A stretch of 14,663 nucleotides of DNA from GCA-003244245 sp964250265 (GCA_964250265.1 CAXUFG010000131.1:1-14663), one strand, 5' to 3'; counted from the first letter of the stretch, positions 1-7,887 are shown. Program-made: numbers and translations. The notes: a model not told the origin generated them from the sequence alone.

Positions 1-257
<257 letters not shown>

Positions 258-408
258 ATCGACACGCACGCTATCGCGCACCCGGCCGGACGCTGGGGTG
301 GGCAGCACACCGCCCTATTGTTCTCGAACTCAACAGCGCAGCCGTTCCGACCGTGTCGAGCAGCTCGCCTGTTGAGCTGAGGAGGCTGACAAGGGCAGGG
401 TCATCAGT
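258..408. promoter_or_regulatory. Divergent intergenic region between cobC and ptpA with an inverted repeat
   Basis: This 151-bp gap lies between two divergent genes and so must hold both promoters. Seen directly: an 8-bp inverted repeat, CTCAACAG at 329-336 and CTGTTGAG at 369-376, which ends just before a GAGGAGG box at 379-385. A second purine-rich stretch, AGGGCAGGG (392-400), sits 8 nt from the GTG at 409 and is better placed as the ribosome-binding site. The repeat could be an operator or a leader hairpin; no -35/-10 pair stands out. I saw no cobalamin riboswitch consensus. Confidence 0.3.
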
Positions 409-894
409 GTGAGAAGTTCAGGTCGTTCGAACCAGTATCACGTATGCTTCGTGTGCACCGGCAACATCTGCCGTTCCCCGATGGCTGAGATCATCTTCTC
501 AGATGCCCTACGCCAGGAAGGGCTGGCCGACCGGGTGCGAGTGAGCAGCGCTGGAACCGGTCACTGGCATGTCGGCGACCCAGCCGATCCGCGCGCCGCT
601 GAGGCGCTGCGGCGCGCTGGATTCCCCAGCGAACACGTCGCAACTCAGCTCGGAGCACAGCACCTGTCCGCGGACCTGCTGGTGGCGCTGGACCACGGCC
701 ACCTCATGGCGCTGCGCCGGATGATCCGCGATCCGGATCGAGTGGTGTTGCTGCGATCGTTCGATCGGGCAGCCGGTCGGGATCTCGACGTACCCGACCC
801 TTACTACGGTGGCGAGTACGGCTTCGACGAGGTGCTCAGCATGGTGCGCGCAGCGATGCCCGGTGTGCTGACGTGGGTGCGCGAGCGGCTGTGA
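409..894 (+). CDS. ptpA: Low-molecular-weight protein tyrosine phosphatase, PtpA-like
   Basis: A 161-aa cytoplasmic phosphatase that hydrolyses phosphotyrosine through a cysteinyl-phosphate intermediate. The P-loop signature CTGNICRS is at residues 16-23 (nucleophile C16, R22 binding phosphate), and the general acid lies in the DPYYGG motif (D130). The whole chain, including SAGTGHWHVG and HLSADLLVALD, aligns by eye with the M. tuberculosis PtpA sequence as I remember it (163 aa), so it is full length. The GTG at 409 is preceded by AGGGCAGGG. Its stop codon overlaps the likely GTG start of the next gene (GTGA at 891-894), implying translational coupling. In mycobacteria ptpA sits beside a HAD-type gene, ptkA; none is seen here. 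The LMW-PTP family is certain; assignment to PtpA rather than an arsenate-reductase relative rests on the full-length match and synteny. Confidence 0.9.
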   Translation: MRSSGRSNQYHVCFVCTGNICRSPMAEIIFSDALRQEGLADRVRVSSAGTGHWHVGDPADPRAAEALRRAGFPSEHVATQLGAQHLSADLLVALDHGHLMALRRMIRDPDRVVLLRSFDRAAGRDLDVPDPYYGGEYGFDEVLSMVRAAMPGVLTWVRERL

Positions 895-1736
895 GCACTG
901 CCGCGGAGTCCGTCGCCGCGATTACCAGCCAGGCCGTGCACGCCGCGACACCTCTCGGCGGCATCTGGCGCCTCGAGCTGAGCGATGGGCGCATCGTGGT
1001 GGCCAAACGGGGCGCACCTGGGCAGGTTCGGGCCGAAGCGGCTGGGCTGCGCTGGCTTCAGGTGCCCGATGGTCCTCCGGTACCGCACGTGCACGGACAT
1101 GACGAGCAGTGGCTGGTCACCGACTACGTGCCACCCGGACGGCTGGATGGCGCCGCGGGCGAGCGACTCGGGCGCCAGCTCGCCGCGCTGCATGCCGCAG
1201 GTGCCCCGGCCTTCGGCGCCGCACCGCCAGGAGGACCCGAGCAGGCGTGGATCGGCGCCGCCCCGATGGCCAATGTCACCGCAGCGCGGTGGCCGCAGTG
1301 GTACGCCGAGCACCGGGTGCTGCGTTATTTGCGCACTGCCGTGGACCGTGGCGCGCTGGATTCGGCTGGCGCCGCGGCGATACAACGGATCTGCGAACGG
1401 GTCGACGAATTGTCCGGACCTGCGGAGCCACCGGCGCGCCTGCATGGCGACCTGTGGTCGGGCAATGTACACGCCGGTGCCGATGGTCGGGCCTGGCTGC
1501 TCGATCCGGCCGCGCACGGCGGGCACCGGGAAACCGACCTGGCCATGCTCGCGCTGTTCGGCTACCCGAATCTGGAGCGGTTGCTCACCGGCTACACCGA
1601 CGTTGCCCCGCTGGCACCCGGTTGGCAGCAACGAGTGCCGCTGCACCAGCTCTTCCCGCTGCTGGTGCACGCGGTGCTGTTCGGTGGGGGCTACGGAGCG
1701 AGCGCGGCCGCCGCCGCGCGGGCAGCATTGGGGTGA
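891..1736 (+). CDS. Fructosamine/ketosamine-3-kinase family protein
   Basis: A 281-aa aminoglycoside-phosphotransferase-fold kinase of the fructosamine kinase family, whose members phosphorylate sugar amines on glycated proteins or small molecules and trigger deglycation. Visible motifs: a G-G-x-W loop near residue 23 with the ATP-binding lysine in VVAK (K39), the catalytic loop HGDLWSGN at 185-192 (D187, N192), and the metal-binding LLDPA at 203-207 followed by GHRETDLAML, the family's usual post-DPA signature. I chose the GTG at 891, which overlaps the ptpA stop (GTGA), over an in-frame GTG at 873 deep inside ptpA. The length suits bacterial members. The 3' end again forms a GTGA overlap with an in-frame GTG of the SURF1 gene, so the three genes probably form one operon. 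The substrate is unknown; a link to the adjacent phosphatase is only inference. Confidence 0.88.
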   Translation: MSTAAESVAAITSQAVHAATPLGGIWRLELSDGRIVVAKRGAPGQVRAEAAGLRWLQVPDGPPVPHVHGHDEQWLVTDYVPPGRLDGAAGERLGRQLAALHAAGAPAFGAAPPGGPEQAWIGAAPMANVTAARWPQWYAEHRVLRYLRTAVDRGALDSAGAAAIQRICERVDELSGPAEPPARLHGDLWSGNVHAGADGRAWLLDPAAHGGHRETDLAMLALFGYPNLERLLTGYTDVAPLAPGWQQRVPLHQLFPLLVHAVLFGGGYGASAAAAARAALG

Positions 1737-1756
1737 ACACCGGTTACGGTGGTGGC

Positions 1757-2572
1757 ATGCGGTGGCGGTTCCTGCTGCGCCCGGGTTGGCTGGCGCTGAC
1801 AGCGATGGTGATCTGCTTCGCCGTCGCCGCATTCACCCTGCTCGCGCCCTGGCAGTTCCGCCGCGCGGCGGAGCGCGCAGACCGCAACACCGCCATCGAG
1901 CACTCCTTCGGCACTCCCCCACAGCCGCTGCGCGACGTGCTCACTGTCCACACCGCGCCAACCCGCGCCACCGAGTGGCGGCAGGTTCAGACCACCGGTC
2001 ACTACCTGCCCGGCGCCGAGATGGTCGTGCGGCTTCGCACCGTGCAGGGTGAGCCGGCCTATGAGGTGCTGGTTCCCCTGACTCTGGCCGACGGATCGAG
2101 CATTCTGGTGGACCGCGGCTATCTCCGTCCGGCAGAGGGGGTGCGGGTACCGGAGTACCCTCCGGTGCCTGGCGGCGAGGTCACCGTGACCGGCCGGCTG
2201 CGAACCGACGAGCAGGACCCGCAAGGCGGCGAGGTCGTACAGCGCGACGGCCACCGGCAGGTATACGCGGTGAGCACCCAAACCGTGAGCGCCGCCACCG
2301 GAGTGCCGCTGGAGCCGGGCTATGTGCAGCTGGTGGACGGTGCGCCCGGATTACTATCCGCGCTGCCACTACCGCAGCTGGACCCCGGGCCGTCGTTCTC
2401 CTACGCGCTGCAGTGGATCGCCTTCGGCGCGATGGCCCCGCTGGGGCTGATCTACTTCGCGTGGCGGGAGGGAACCGAGGGGCGCCGCGAGGAGTGGTCA
2501 GCGGAGAGCGGCGATACAGACGACCCGCACGATCCCCCAGTGGCCGCCCTTGCCGAGCGATACGGCCGCTGA
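1757..2572 (+). CDS. SURF1 family membrane protein (cytochrome c oxidase assembly)
   Basis: A 271-aa protein with the SURF1 layout: one N-terminal membrane segment (about residues 11-30) followed by PWQFRRAAER, a periplasmic-side domain containing the conserved LVDRGYL (117-123), and a second membrane segment (about 214-236) introduced by SFSYALQW, the family's C-terminal signature. SURF1 proteins assist assembly of haem-copper oxidases. The C-terminal 35 residues are hydrophilic and acidic. The ATG at 1757 is taken as start; an in-frame GTG at 1733, overlapping the stop of the kinase gene, would add eight residues and couple translation, and is a real alternative. In M. tuberculosis the gene downstream of ptpA is also SURF1-like (Rv2235). 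The last 121 bp overlap the 3' end of cobD on the other strand. Confidence 0.85.
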   Translation: MRWRFLLRPGWLALTAMVICFAVAAFTLLAPWQFRRAAERADRNTAIEHSFGTPPQPLRDVLTVHTAPTRATEWRQVQTTGHYLPGAEMVVRLRTVQGEPAYEVLVPLTLADGSSILVDRGYLRPAEGVRVPEYPPVPGGEVTVTGRLRTDEQDPQGGEVVQRDGHRQVYAVSTQTVSAATGVPLEPGYVQLVDGAPGLLSALPLPQLDPGPSFSYALQWIAFGAMAPLGLIYFAWREGTEGRREEWSAESGDTDDPHDPPVAALAERYGR

Positions 2573-3498
2573 ACCAACACGGCAAGAACTGCGCACAGTG
2601 CCGCGGCCACCAGCCCGATAACCCGGGACAGCTCAACTCCCCGGGTGAGGTCACCGGCATCGGGGGTGCGGCCGTGGCCCAATACCGGGCGCTGCTCGGC
2701 TCCGTGCGGGTAGACCGTGCGCCCACCCAGCCGTACCTCCAGTGCGCCCGCGAACGCCGCCTCGATCTGACCAGCGTTGGGGCTGGGATGCGCAACCGCA
2801 TCACGCCGCCAGGCCTGCCACGCCCCGCGGGCCGAACCGCCCACCAGCGGCGCGCACAGAGTGGTCAACCCGGCCGCAACCCGGGAAGGCAGCAGGTTGG
2901 CCACATCGTCCAGCCGCGCCGCGGCCCAGCCGAACCGCCGGTACCGCGGGGAGCGGTACCCGACCATCGCGTCCAAGGTGTTGGCCGCGCGGTAGGCCAG
3001 CAACCCGGGCACCCCAGCCACCGCACCCCAGACCAGCGGAGCGACGACAGCGTCGGAGGTGTTCTCGGCGATCGACTCCACGCTCGCCCTCGCCACGCCG
3101 GCCAGGTCGAGAGTGCCCGGGTCACGCCCGCACAGGTGCGGTAGCCGGGCCCGGGCGCCGTCGAGGTCTCCCGCGTCCAGCGCCCGAGCCATCGCAGCAC
3201 CTTCCTCGGCTAGTGCGGCCCCGCCCAGCGCAACCCAGGTGGCCAGGGCGGTACTGGCGGCCTGCACGGCAGCTCGCCGGCGCCCGGCACGTTCCACGAG
3301 GCCACCGACCGCGGCTGCGGAACCGACCAGGGTGCCGGTGTAGACCACTCCAGCCAGCCGGTGCTCGGCGTAGCAGACGCGTTCGGCCCGCGAAGCGAGC
3401 TGACCGAAGGCAGCTACCGGGTGATGGCGGCGCGGATCACCGAACGTCGCATCAGCAGCGACCCCGATCAGCAATCCGACCGCCCGCGCTGCGCCCAC
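2452..3498 (-). CDS. cobD: Adenosylcobinamide-phosphate synthase CobD/CbiB with an unusual C-terminal tail
   Basis: A 348-aa integral membrane protein that joins the aminopropanol (phosphate) arm to adenosylcobyric acid in cobalamin synthesis. Family landmarks: GDPRRHHPVAAFG near residues 20-32, ESIAENTSDAVVAPL at 141-155, YRAANTLDAMVGYR at 169-182, and HPSPNAGQIEAAFAGAL at 237-253. The family normally ends after a last hydrophobic helix at about 310 residues; here that helix (VIGLVAAALCAVLAVL) ends at residue 308, where SURF1 on the opposite strand stops. The remaining 40 residues are antisense SURF1 sequence, rich in S, R and G, so the native stop was probably lost. The GTG at 3498 fits the family N-terminus, although GAGGA directly abuts it. 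It lies 38 nt downstream of matB, probably co-transcribed, and converges with the SURF1 gene. Confidence 0.9.
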   Translation of the reverse strand: MGAARAVGLLIGVAADATFGDPRRHHPVAAFGQLASRAERVCYAEHRLAGVVYTGTLVGSAAAVGGLVERAGRRRAAVQAASTALATWVALGGAALAEEGAAMARALDAGDLDGARARLPHLCGRDPGTLDLAGVARASVESIAENTSDAVVAPLVWGAVAGVPGLLAYRAANTLDAMVGYRSPRYRRFGWAAARLDDVANLLPSRVAAGLTTLCAPLVGGSARGAWQAWRRDAVAHPSPNAGQIEAAFAGALEVRLGGRTVYPHGAEQRPVLGHGRTPDAGDLTRGVELSRVIGLVAAALCAVLAVLVQRPYRSARAATGGSCGSSVSPLSADHSSRRPSVPSRHAK

Positions 3499-3514
3499 TC
3501 CTCGACCCCCCAGA

Positions 3515-3534
3515 TGTCCGGACCGAAGCGGACA
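3515..3534 (-). terminator. Short hairpin between matB and cobD
   Basis: A perfect 6-bp inverted repeat, TGTCCG and CGGACA with an 8-nt loop, sits in the 38-nt gap directly after the matB stop and just upstream of cobD. It has no T tract. It could act as a weak attenuator, an mRNA-stabilising or processing hairpin, or be chance in such GC-rich DNA. Confidence 0.25.
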
Positions 3535-3536
3535 CC

Positions 3537-5024
3537 CTACTGGGGCTCCCCCACGCAGAGCCGGAGGGTGTTCACCAGCTCGTTCTTGCGGACTTTGCCC
3601 ATGTCGTTTCGCGGCAACGCAGGCAGGAAGTGCACCAGCCGGGGTCGCTTGTGCGGCGCGAGCAGACCTGCGACGTGCTCCGCCAGTTCGCGCCGGGTGG
3701 GCGGCGGATCGCCGGCGGTGACCACCCAGGCCACCACCCGCTCACCGAGATCGGGATCCGGCTCCCCGGTGACTGCCACCTCAGCCACGCCCGGGTGCTC
3801 CAGCAGTGCGGTCTCGATCTCCCCCGCGCCGATCTTGTATCCGCCGCTGGAGATCAGGTCCGTGGCGCGGCGCCCGACTAGCCGTAGCTGACCGTCCGGG
3901 CCTCGAGTAGCGAGGTCCCCGGTGCGGAACCAGCCCTCGCGCAGTACTTGTGCAGTGGCCTCCGGCGAGTTGAGGTAACCCAGGAACAACGTCGGCCCGG
4001 CGACCTCGATCTCACCGATCGTGTCGTCGTCCGATACCTCGAGGGTCTCGCCGCCATCGTCCACCAGTCGCAGCGCCACTGACGCCAATGGCGGCCCGAC
4101 GGTGGCAGCCCGGCGCGGCCCGTCGACCCGAGCCGCGCAGGTGATCAACGACTCGGTCATCCCGTATCGCTGCACCACGTGTTGACCGGTGGCTGCTGCG
4201 ATCCGCTGATGGTCACGGACGGACAGCGCGGCCGAGCCCGAGACGAGCAGCCGGGCCCGGCCTAGCGCGGCGGCGACCTGAGGATCTCGCTCGGCCGCTT
4301 CGGCCAACCGGTGGTACATCGTCGGCACCCCGAAGAGCATCGTGGCGGCGCCGGCCAGTTCCCGGGCCACCCCGTCGACCGAGAACGAGCCCAGATGGTG
4401 CAGCGCGGCGCCGAGCCGCAGCGGCCCGAGCACGCCCAGCACCAGGCCATGCACGTGAAACAGGGGAAGCGCGTGCACCAGGACGTCCTGGGCGGTCCAT
4501 CGCCACGCTGCGGCCAGCGCGTCAATGTCTGCGGCGAGCGCGCGCCGCGGCAGCACCACGCCCTTGGGCGGCCCGGTAGTGCCCGAGGTGTAGACGATCA
4601 GCGCCGGCGACTCAGGATCCGGCTCGCCCGGCAGAGACGCGGTCACCGCCTGCAGATCGACGTCCGCCTGCAGATCGACATCGAGCCGAGGTAGCGCCTG
4701 TAGCGTCACGGGCAGCACGGCGCCCGGGGTGGCGAGAACCAGATCGGGAGTCGAGTCGGAGATGACGTGCGGCAGCTCGCGGGTACCCAGCCGGGGATTG
4801 ATCGGCACCCCAGGCACGCCGGCCACGAGGGCCGCCACGACCGCCACGCAGGTCTCCAGCTCCGGTGTCGCCCAGATGGCCACCCGGCACGCACCGGACA
4901 ATCGGGATGCTAACGCCGCGGTTACCACTCGCAGCTTTCGATAGGTCACTGAATGCTGTTCAAATCGCAGCGCTTCGGCGTCGGTGGGCTGATGCAATGG
5001 AGGTAACAATGGCGGAGTGCCCAC
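3537..5024 (-). CDS. matB: Malonyl-CoA synthetase (MatB-like acyl-CoA ligase)
   Basis: A 495-aa cytoplasmic ANL-superfamily enzyme that would activate malonate or methylmalonate with ATP and CoA. Adenylation motifs: YTSGTTGPPKG (145-155, P-loop A3), PLFHVHGLVLG (187-197), VPTMYHR (233-239), YGMTE (287-291, A5), WFRTGD (365-370, A7), GYKIGAGEIE (395-404, A8) and the catalytic lysine in PRNDMGKV (K477, A10). The match by eye to Streptomyces coelicolor MatB runs end to end, including VAIWATPELETCVAVVAAL and the MYHR arginine, which I recall as contacting the substrate carboxylate. A GAGAGGA box precedes the GTG start by about 8 nt. A tandem 6-residue duplication (DVDLQA) lies in the linker before A3. 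It is divergent from an MFS gene 42 bp away and upstream of cobD. It could supply extender units for polyketide or fatty-acid synthesis. Confidence 0.87.
   Translation of the reverse strand: MGTPPLLPPLHQPTDAEALRFEQHSVTYRKLRVVTAALASRLSGACRVAIWATPELETCVAVVAALVAGVPGVPINPRLGTRELPHVISDSTPDLVLATPGAVLPVTLQALPRLDVDLQADVDLQAVTASLPGEPDPESPALIVYTSGTTGPPKGVVLPRRALAADIDALAAAWRWTAQDVLVHALPLFHVHGLVLGVLGPLRLGAALHHLGSFSVDGVARELAGAATMLFGVPTMYHRLAEAAERDPQVAAALGRARLLVSGSAALSVRDHQRIAAATGQHVVQRYGMTESLITCAARVDGPRRAATVGPPLASVALRLVDDGGETLEVSDDDTIGEIEVAGPTLFLGYLNSPEATAQVLREGWFRTGDLATRGPDGQLRLVGRRATDLISSGGYKIGAGEIETALLEHPGVAEVAVTGEPDPDLGERVVAWVVTAGDPPPTRRELAEHVAGLLAPHKRPRLVHFLPALPRNDMGKVRKNELVNTLRLCVGEPQ
4647..4682. 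repeat. In-frame 18-bp tandem duplication inside matB
   Basis: Two adjacent 18-bp units (4647-4664 and 4665-4682), each beginning CGCCTGCAGATCGAC, differ at one base. In the matB frame they encode DVDLQA twice, around residues 115-126, in the variable linker ahead of the ATP-binding loop. The duplication keeps the frame and is probably harmless; it looks like a recent slippage event. Confidence 0.85.
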
Positions 5025-5066
5025 TCGCTAATCCTCTCGCGGTCGTTACTGAGGTAATGTCCGACT
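5025..5066. promoter_or_regulatory. Compact divergent promoter region, matB / MFS transporter
   Basis: Only 42 bp separate the GTG of matB (minus) from the ATG of the MFS gene (plus). A GAGAGGA box faces matB and GAGGT (5051-5055) faces the MFS gene about 11 nt from its ATG. Two promoters must overlap here or extend into the coding regions, so expression of the two genes is likely linked. I cannot assign -10/-35 boxes with confidence. Confidence 0.4.
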
Positions 5067-6131
5067 ATGGCCGAAGCGGTTTCTATCGTCGATGGTGCGC
5101 CTCAGCCGTTCGAATGGTGGATGACCTCCAATCTGGCCTTGGGGCTGGCGTTCAACTGCTTCCTGCCAGTGCTGCTGCCGTCCTATGTGCTCTCAGCGGG
5201 TGGAAGCGCCACTGATGTCTGGGTGGCGATGGCGATGGCCGGCCTGTTCGCCCTGCTGGGGCCTTCGATCGGGCGGGTCGCGGGACGGCGTCGGGCGCAC
5301 CGGCAGGCGCAGGTGCTGGGCGTGCTGGGGATGGCCGCCGGGCTGGTGATGCTGGCGCTGTCACCGGGTGACTCCGTGTCGATCGTGCTCGCCATAGCCG
5401 TGATGGGAACCGGCGCGGCCGCGGTGATGGTGGCAGCTCCCACCTTCATCCTGGGCACCGATCTGCCTGCTGCCATCAAGTCCCTGCAGCTGACCTGGCT
5501 GCAACTCAACCTGGACCTGGGCAAGATTGTAGGTGGTCTGCTACTCGGTGTGATGGCAACGAAGAAACTGTCATTCCACGCCCAGTTCCTGGTTGGCGGC
5601 CTTGTCATGGGTCTGCTCGGCGCGCTGGTGTGGGTGACCAGCCGGCGCGCGGTCAACCGCATCCGCAGACCGGAGGCCGATCTCGCGGCAGGGCGCGAAC
5701 ACCCGGACACTGTGGTGCCGTGGCGGACGCTGCTGCTGGCACTGTTCGGCGTCCCTGTGATCGCCCAATTGCTGGGCAGCATGACCATGGTTGAAGTGCA
5801 GATCTCGACGATGTTGACGGTGTCCGGGGTGGTCGGCATCGGCCTGTACTTCCTCGCCGGGCGCTGGATGCACCGATCCGGCCCCGGCCTGGTGTGGGCG
5901 ATCGGGCACACCTTGCGTGGTGCCGGGGGCATCGTCCTCGGCGTGCTCGGTCTCCTACGCGGGATGCCCTTCCTCGTCGTTTTGGCGGCATTCCTGGTCC
6001 TGGAATCGACTCCCGCGATTGCCTGGATTGCCCAGGCCCGCTCGGCAGCACGGTCTGCGCTGACAGCAACGGCGCGGCCCGCCCGCGCGAGGAAGACTTC
6101 GCCTAGCGCGGCGTTGTCACGGTCCGGTTAG
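5067..6131 (+). CDS. MFS transporter, C-terminally truncated
   Basis: A 354-aa inner-membrane protein of the major facilitator type. Ten hydrophobic segments can be counted: roughly 22-42, 51-69, 82-98, 104-124, 140-164, 173-190, 221-238, 245-265, 274-297 and 300-322, with a basic loop GRVAGRRRAHRQ after the second as in the MFS loop 2-3 motif. Typical members have 12 segments and about 400 residues. After IAQ at residue 323 the chain turns into 31 residues rich in A, R, S and T with no hydrophobicity, and neither other plus frame restores a membrane helix. The gene therefore lacks helices 11-12, and its stop overlaps the tetR stop by two bases. It is probably non-functional or altered. The substrate is unknown; divergence from matB hints at, but does not prove, a carboxylate or polyketide link. 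Confidence 0.75.
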   Translation: MAEAVSIVDGAPQPFEWWMTSNLALGLAFNCFLPVLLPSYVLSAGGSATDVWVAMAMAGLFALLGPSIGRVAGRRRAHRQAQVLGVLGMAAGLVMLALSPGDSVSIVLAIAVMGTGAAAVMVAAPTFILGTDLPAAIKSLQLTWLQLNLDLGKIVGGLLLGVMATKKLSFHAQFLVGGLVMGLLGALVWVTSRRAVNRIRRPEADLAAGREHPDTVVPWRTLLLALFGVPVIAQLLGSMTMVEVQISTMLTVSGVVGIGLYFLAGRWMHRSGPGLVWAIGHTLRGAGGIVLGVLGLLRGMPFLVVLAAFLVLESTPAIAWIAQARSAARSALTATARPARARKTSPSAALSRSG

Positions 6132-6769
6132 CCGTGAGTCAGCTCTGTGTGACGTGCACGTAGCCCCGCTACGATCCGGGCAAGGCCGTACTGGAAGGTC
6201 GAGTCGGAGTCGAGTGCGGTCCCGCCGCGAAGGGCCCCGAGGAGATTGGGTAGGTCCGCCGCGTCGCGCAGCCGGACGGCCAGCGCGGCGTCGGCTTCGG
6301 TGGCCGTCCGCCGCGCTATCTCGGCCTGGTGCTCCAGCGCCGATCCCAGGACGAAGTGCCCGAGAGTGAGAATCGACTCCAGTGCCTCCCGGGGCGGGAA
6401 ACCGACCTCGACGAGTGAGCCGATGAGCTGTTCGATCACCGGCAGCGAGTTCGGGGTCGGCCGGTTGCCGGCCACGACCAGGGCGGCGTCGCGATGGCCG
6501 GTCAGCGCGCGGTATTGCTCCTCAGCGCGATCGCTAAGCCACTCCCACCACGGTTGACCGTGCGCGGGCCGGAGTGGAGACGGGTTGTCAGCCGCGATGG
6601 CCTCGGCGACCAGGTCAAGCAGCGCGCGCTTGTCGCGCACGTGCCAGTAGAGCGTCGGAGCTGAGACACCCAACTCGCAGCCCAGCCTGCGCAGCGTGAG
6701 CCCCTCGAGCCCGACCTCGTCCAGCAGCCTGACGGCGGTCCGCACCACGTCCTCCTGGGTGATCGCCAC
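6128..6769 (-). CDS. TetR-family transcriptional regulator of the adjacent efflux operon
   Basis: A 213-aa repressor-type protein. The N-terminal DNA-binding domain is clear: AVRLLDEVGLEGLTLRRLG, then a helix-turn-helix around residues 25-46 containing ELGVSAPTLYWHVRDKRALL, the TetR family signature. The C-terminal region resembles the tetracycline-repressor-type ligand-binding domain (all helical, with HRDAALVVAGNRP and a GFPPREALESILTLGHFVLGSALE segment). The start is the GTG at 6769, preceded by a G-rich stretch; an ATG at 6777 is out of frame. It is divergent from the DrrA-type ATPase gene across an 86-bp gap carrying two palindromes, so it most likely represses both itself and the exporter, with release by a transported drug. 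It converges on, and overlaps by a few bases, the truncated MFS gene. Confidence 0.9.
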   Translation of the reverse strand: MAITQEDVVRTAVRLLDEVGLEGLTLRRLGCELGVSAPTLYWHVRDKRALLDLVAEAIAADNPSPLRPAHGQPWWEWLSDRAEEQYRALTGHRDAALVVAGNRPTPNSLPVIEQLIGSLVEVGFPPREALESILTLGHFVLGSALEHQAEIARRTATEADAALAVRLRDAADLPNLLGALRGGTALDSDSTFQYGLARIVAGLRARHTELTHG

Positions 6770-6800
6770 CGCATGGCCCCCGTCACCAAATCGGTTGTCT

Positions 6801-6840
6801 CTCGAACGTCGTTAGAGTAGCGTCTCTAACGTTGTTAGAG
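6801..6840. promoter_or_regulatory. Two tandem 17-bp palindromes, likely TetR operators
   Basis: Site 1 is CTCGAACGTCGTTAGAG (6801-6817) and site 2 is CTCTAACGTTGTTAGAG (6824-6840). Site 2 is a perfect palindrome of 7-bp arms around a 3-bp centre; site 1 differs in one arm base. The sites are 6 bp apart, centres 23 bp apart, close to two helical turns. Site 2 runs into the AAGGGG ribosome-binding site of the ATPase gene (6841-6846). Position between a divergent tetR and its presumed target operon, plus the palindromic form, make these likely operators that block transcription and possibly ribosome access. Confidence 0.75.
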
Positions 6841-6855
6841 AAGGGGTGGTTGCGA

Positions 6856-7881
6856 ATGGGAGAGCTACGAGTGGCCGCAAGGTTGAGCGCCGCCGGGATC
6901 GGGCAGGCACCTGCAGTACACGTGCGCGGGTTGGTCAAGCGTTATGCAGAGGTTGACGCGGTGCGCGGGATCGACCTCGATGTCGCGCCGGGCGAGACGT
7001 TCGGCTTCCTGGGCCCTAACGGGGCCGGGAAATCAACCACGATCAAGATCCTCTGCACCCTCGTGCAGGCAACGAGCGGCACAGCCCGGGTAGCCGGCTG
7101 GGACGTCAGCACCGAGCGCGACGTGGTCCGCCGGCACATCGGGCTGGTGTTCCAAGAACCGACGCTGGACACCTACCTGACCGGCGAGCAGAACTTGCGC
7201 TTTCACGGCGAGCTCTACGGCGTCGACCGTTCCGGTGCCGCGGCACGCCGGGAGGAGATGCTGAGGATGGTTGGCCTGTGGGAGCGGCGCGGTGATGCTG
7301 TCCAGACCTACTCCGGAGGCATGCGCCGTCGGTTGGAGATCGCTCGCGGGCTGCTGCACTCGCCGAAAGTGCTGTTCCTCGACGAGCCGACGATCGGCCT
7401 GGACCCGCAGACTCGGGCGTCGATCTGGGAGTACATCCGCGCCCTGCACCGCAGCGAGGAGATCACCGTATTCGTGACCACCCACTACATGGACGAAGCC
7501 GAACACTGCGGCCGAATCGCGATCATGAATGAGGGCCGGATCGTGGCGCTCGATACCCCCGAGCGGCTCAAGGCGGCCGTCGGCCAGGACCGGGTACAGA
7601 TCATCACTGACGACGACCGCGCCGCGATCCAGGCGCTGCGCAAGCACTTCGATCTTGAGGCGGCGGTGCACGAAGGAGCCGTCAGCTTCGCGGTGAACGA
7701 CGGTGCCTCGTTCGTGCCCCGGCTGTTCGCCGGGCTCGGCGTGGCGATCCGGTCGGTGACGGTCAATCGCCCCACCCTCGATGACGTGTTCCTCTCGCAC
7801 ACCGGTACCACCATCCGGGACGCGGAGATCTCGGGCGGCGGCATGATGAACCCGATGATCGCGCTGGCGCGGGGGCGGTGA
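6856..7881 (+). CDS. ABC transporter ATP-binding protein, DrrA type (drug export)
   Basis: A 341-aa cytoplasmic ATPase of the daunorubicin-resistance (DrrA) family, which powers drug export with a DrrB-type permease. Motifs in order: Walker A GPNGAGKST (53-61), Q-loop Q100 in VFQEPTLDTYLTG, signature YSGGM (152-156), Walker B VLFLDEP (172-178), D-loop and H-loop H210 in VTTHYMDEAEHC. A family-typical C-terminal domain follows, ending in RPTLDDVFLSHTG (305-317), then a short tail. The ATG at 6856 is chosen because AAGGGG lies 9 nt upstream; a TTG at 6832 lies inside the second operator and would skip this site. The permease gene follows after 6 nt, so the two form an operon, likely repressed by the divergent TetR protein. 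The exported compound cannot be told from sequence. Confidence 0.93.
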   Translation: MGELRVAARLSAAGIGQAPAVHVRGLVKRYAEVDAVRGIDLDVAPGETFGFLGPNGAGKSTTIKILCTLVQATSGTARVAGWDVSTERDVVRRHIGLVFQEPTLDTYLTGEQNLRFHGELYGVDRSGAAARREEMLRMVGLWERRGDAVQTYSGGMRRRLEIARGLLHSPKVLFLDEPTIGLDPQTRASIWEYIRALHRSEEITVFVTTHYMDEAEHCGRIAIMNEGRIVALDTPERLKAAVGQDRVQIITDDDRAAIQALRKHFDLEAAVHEGAVSFAVNDGASFVPRLFAGLGVAIRSVTVNRPTLDDVFLSHTGTTIRDAEISGGGMMNPMIALARGR

Positions 7882-7887
7882 AGGCGG

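Noticed and set aside
258..408. Cobalamin riboswitch upstream of cobC
   Set aside because: I could not find the B12-box consensus or the expected length of leader in this gap.
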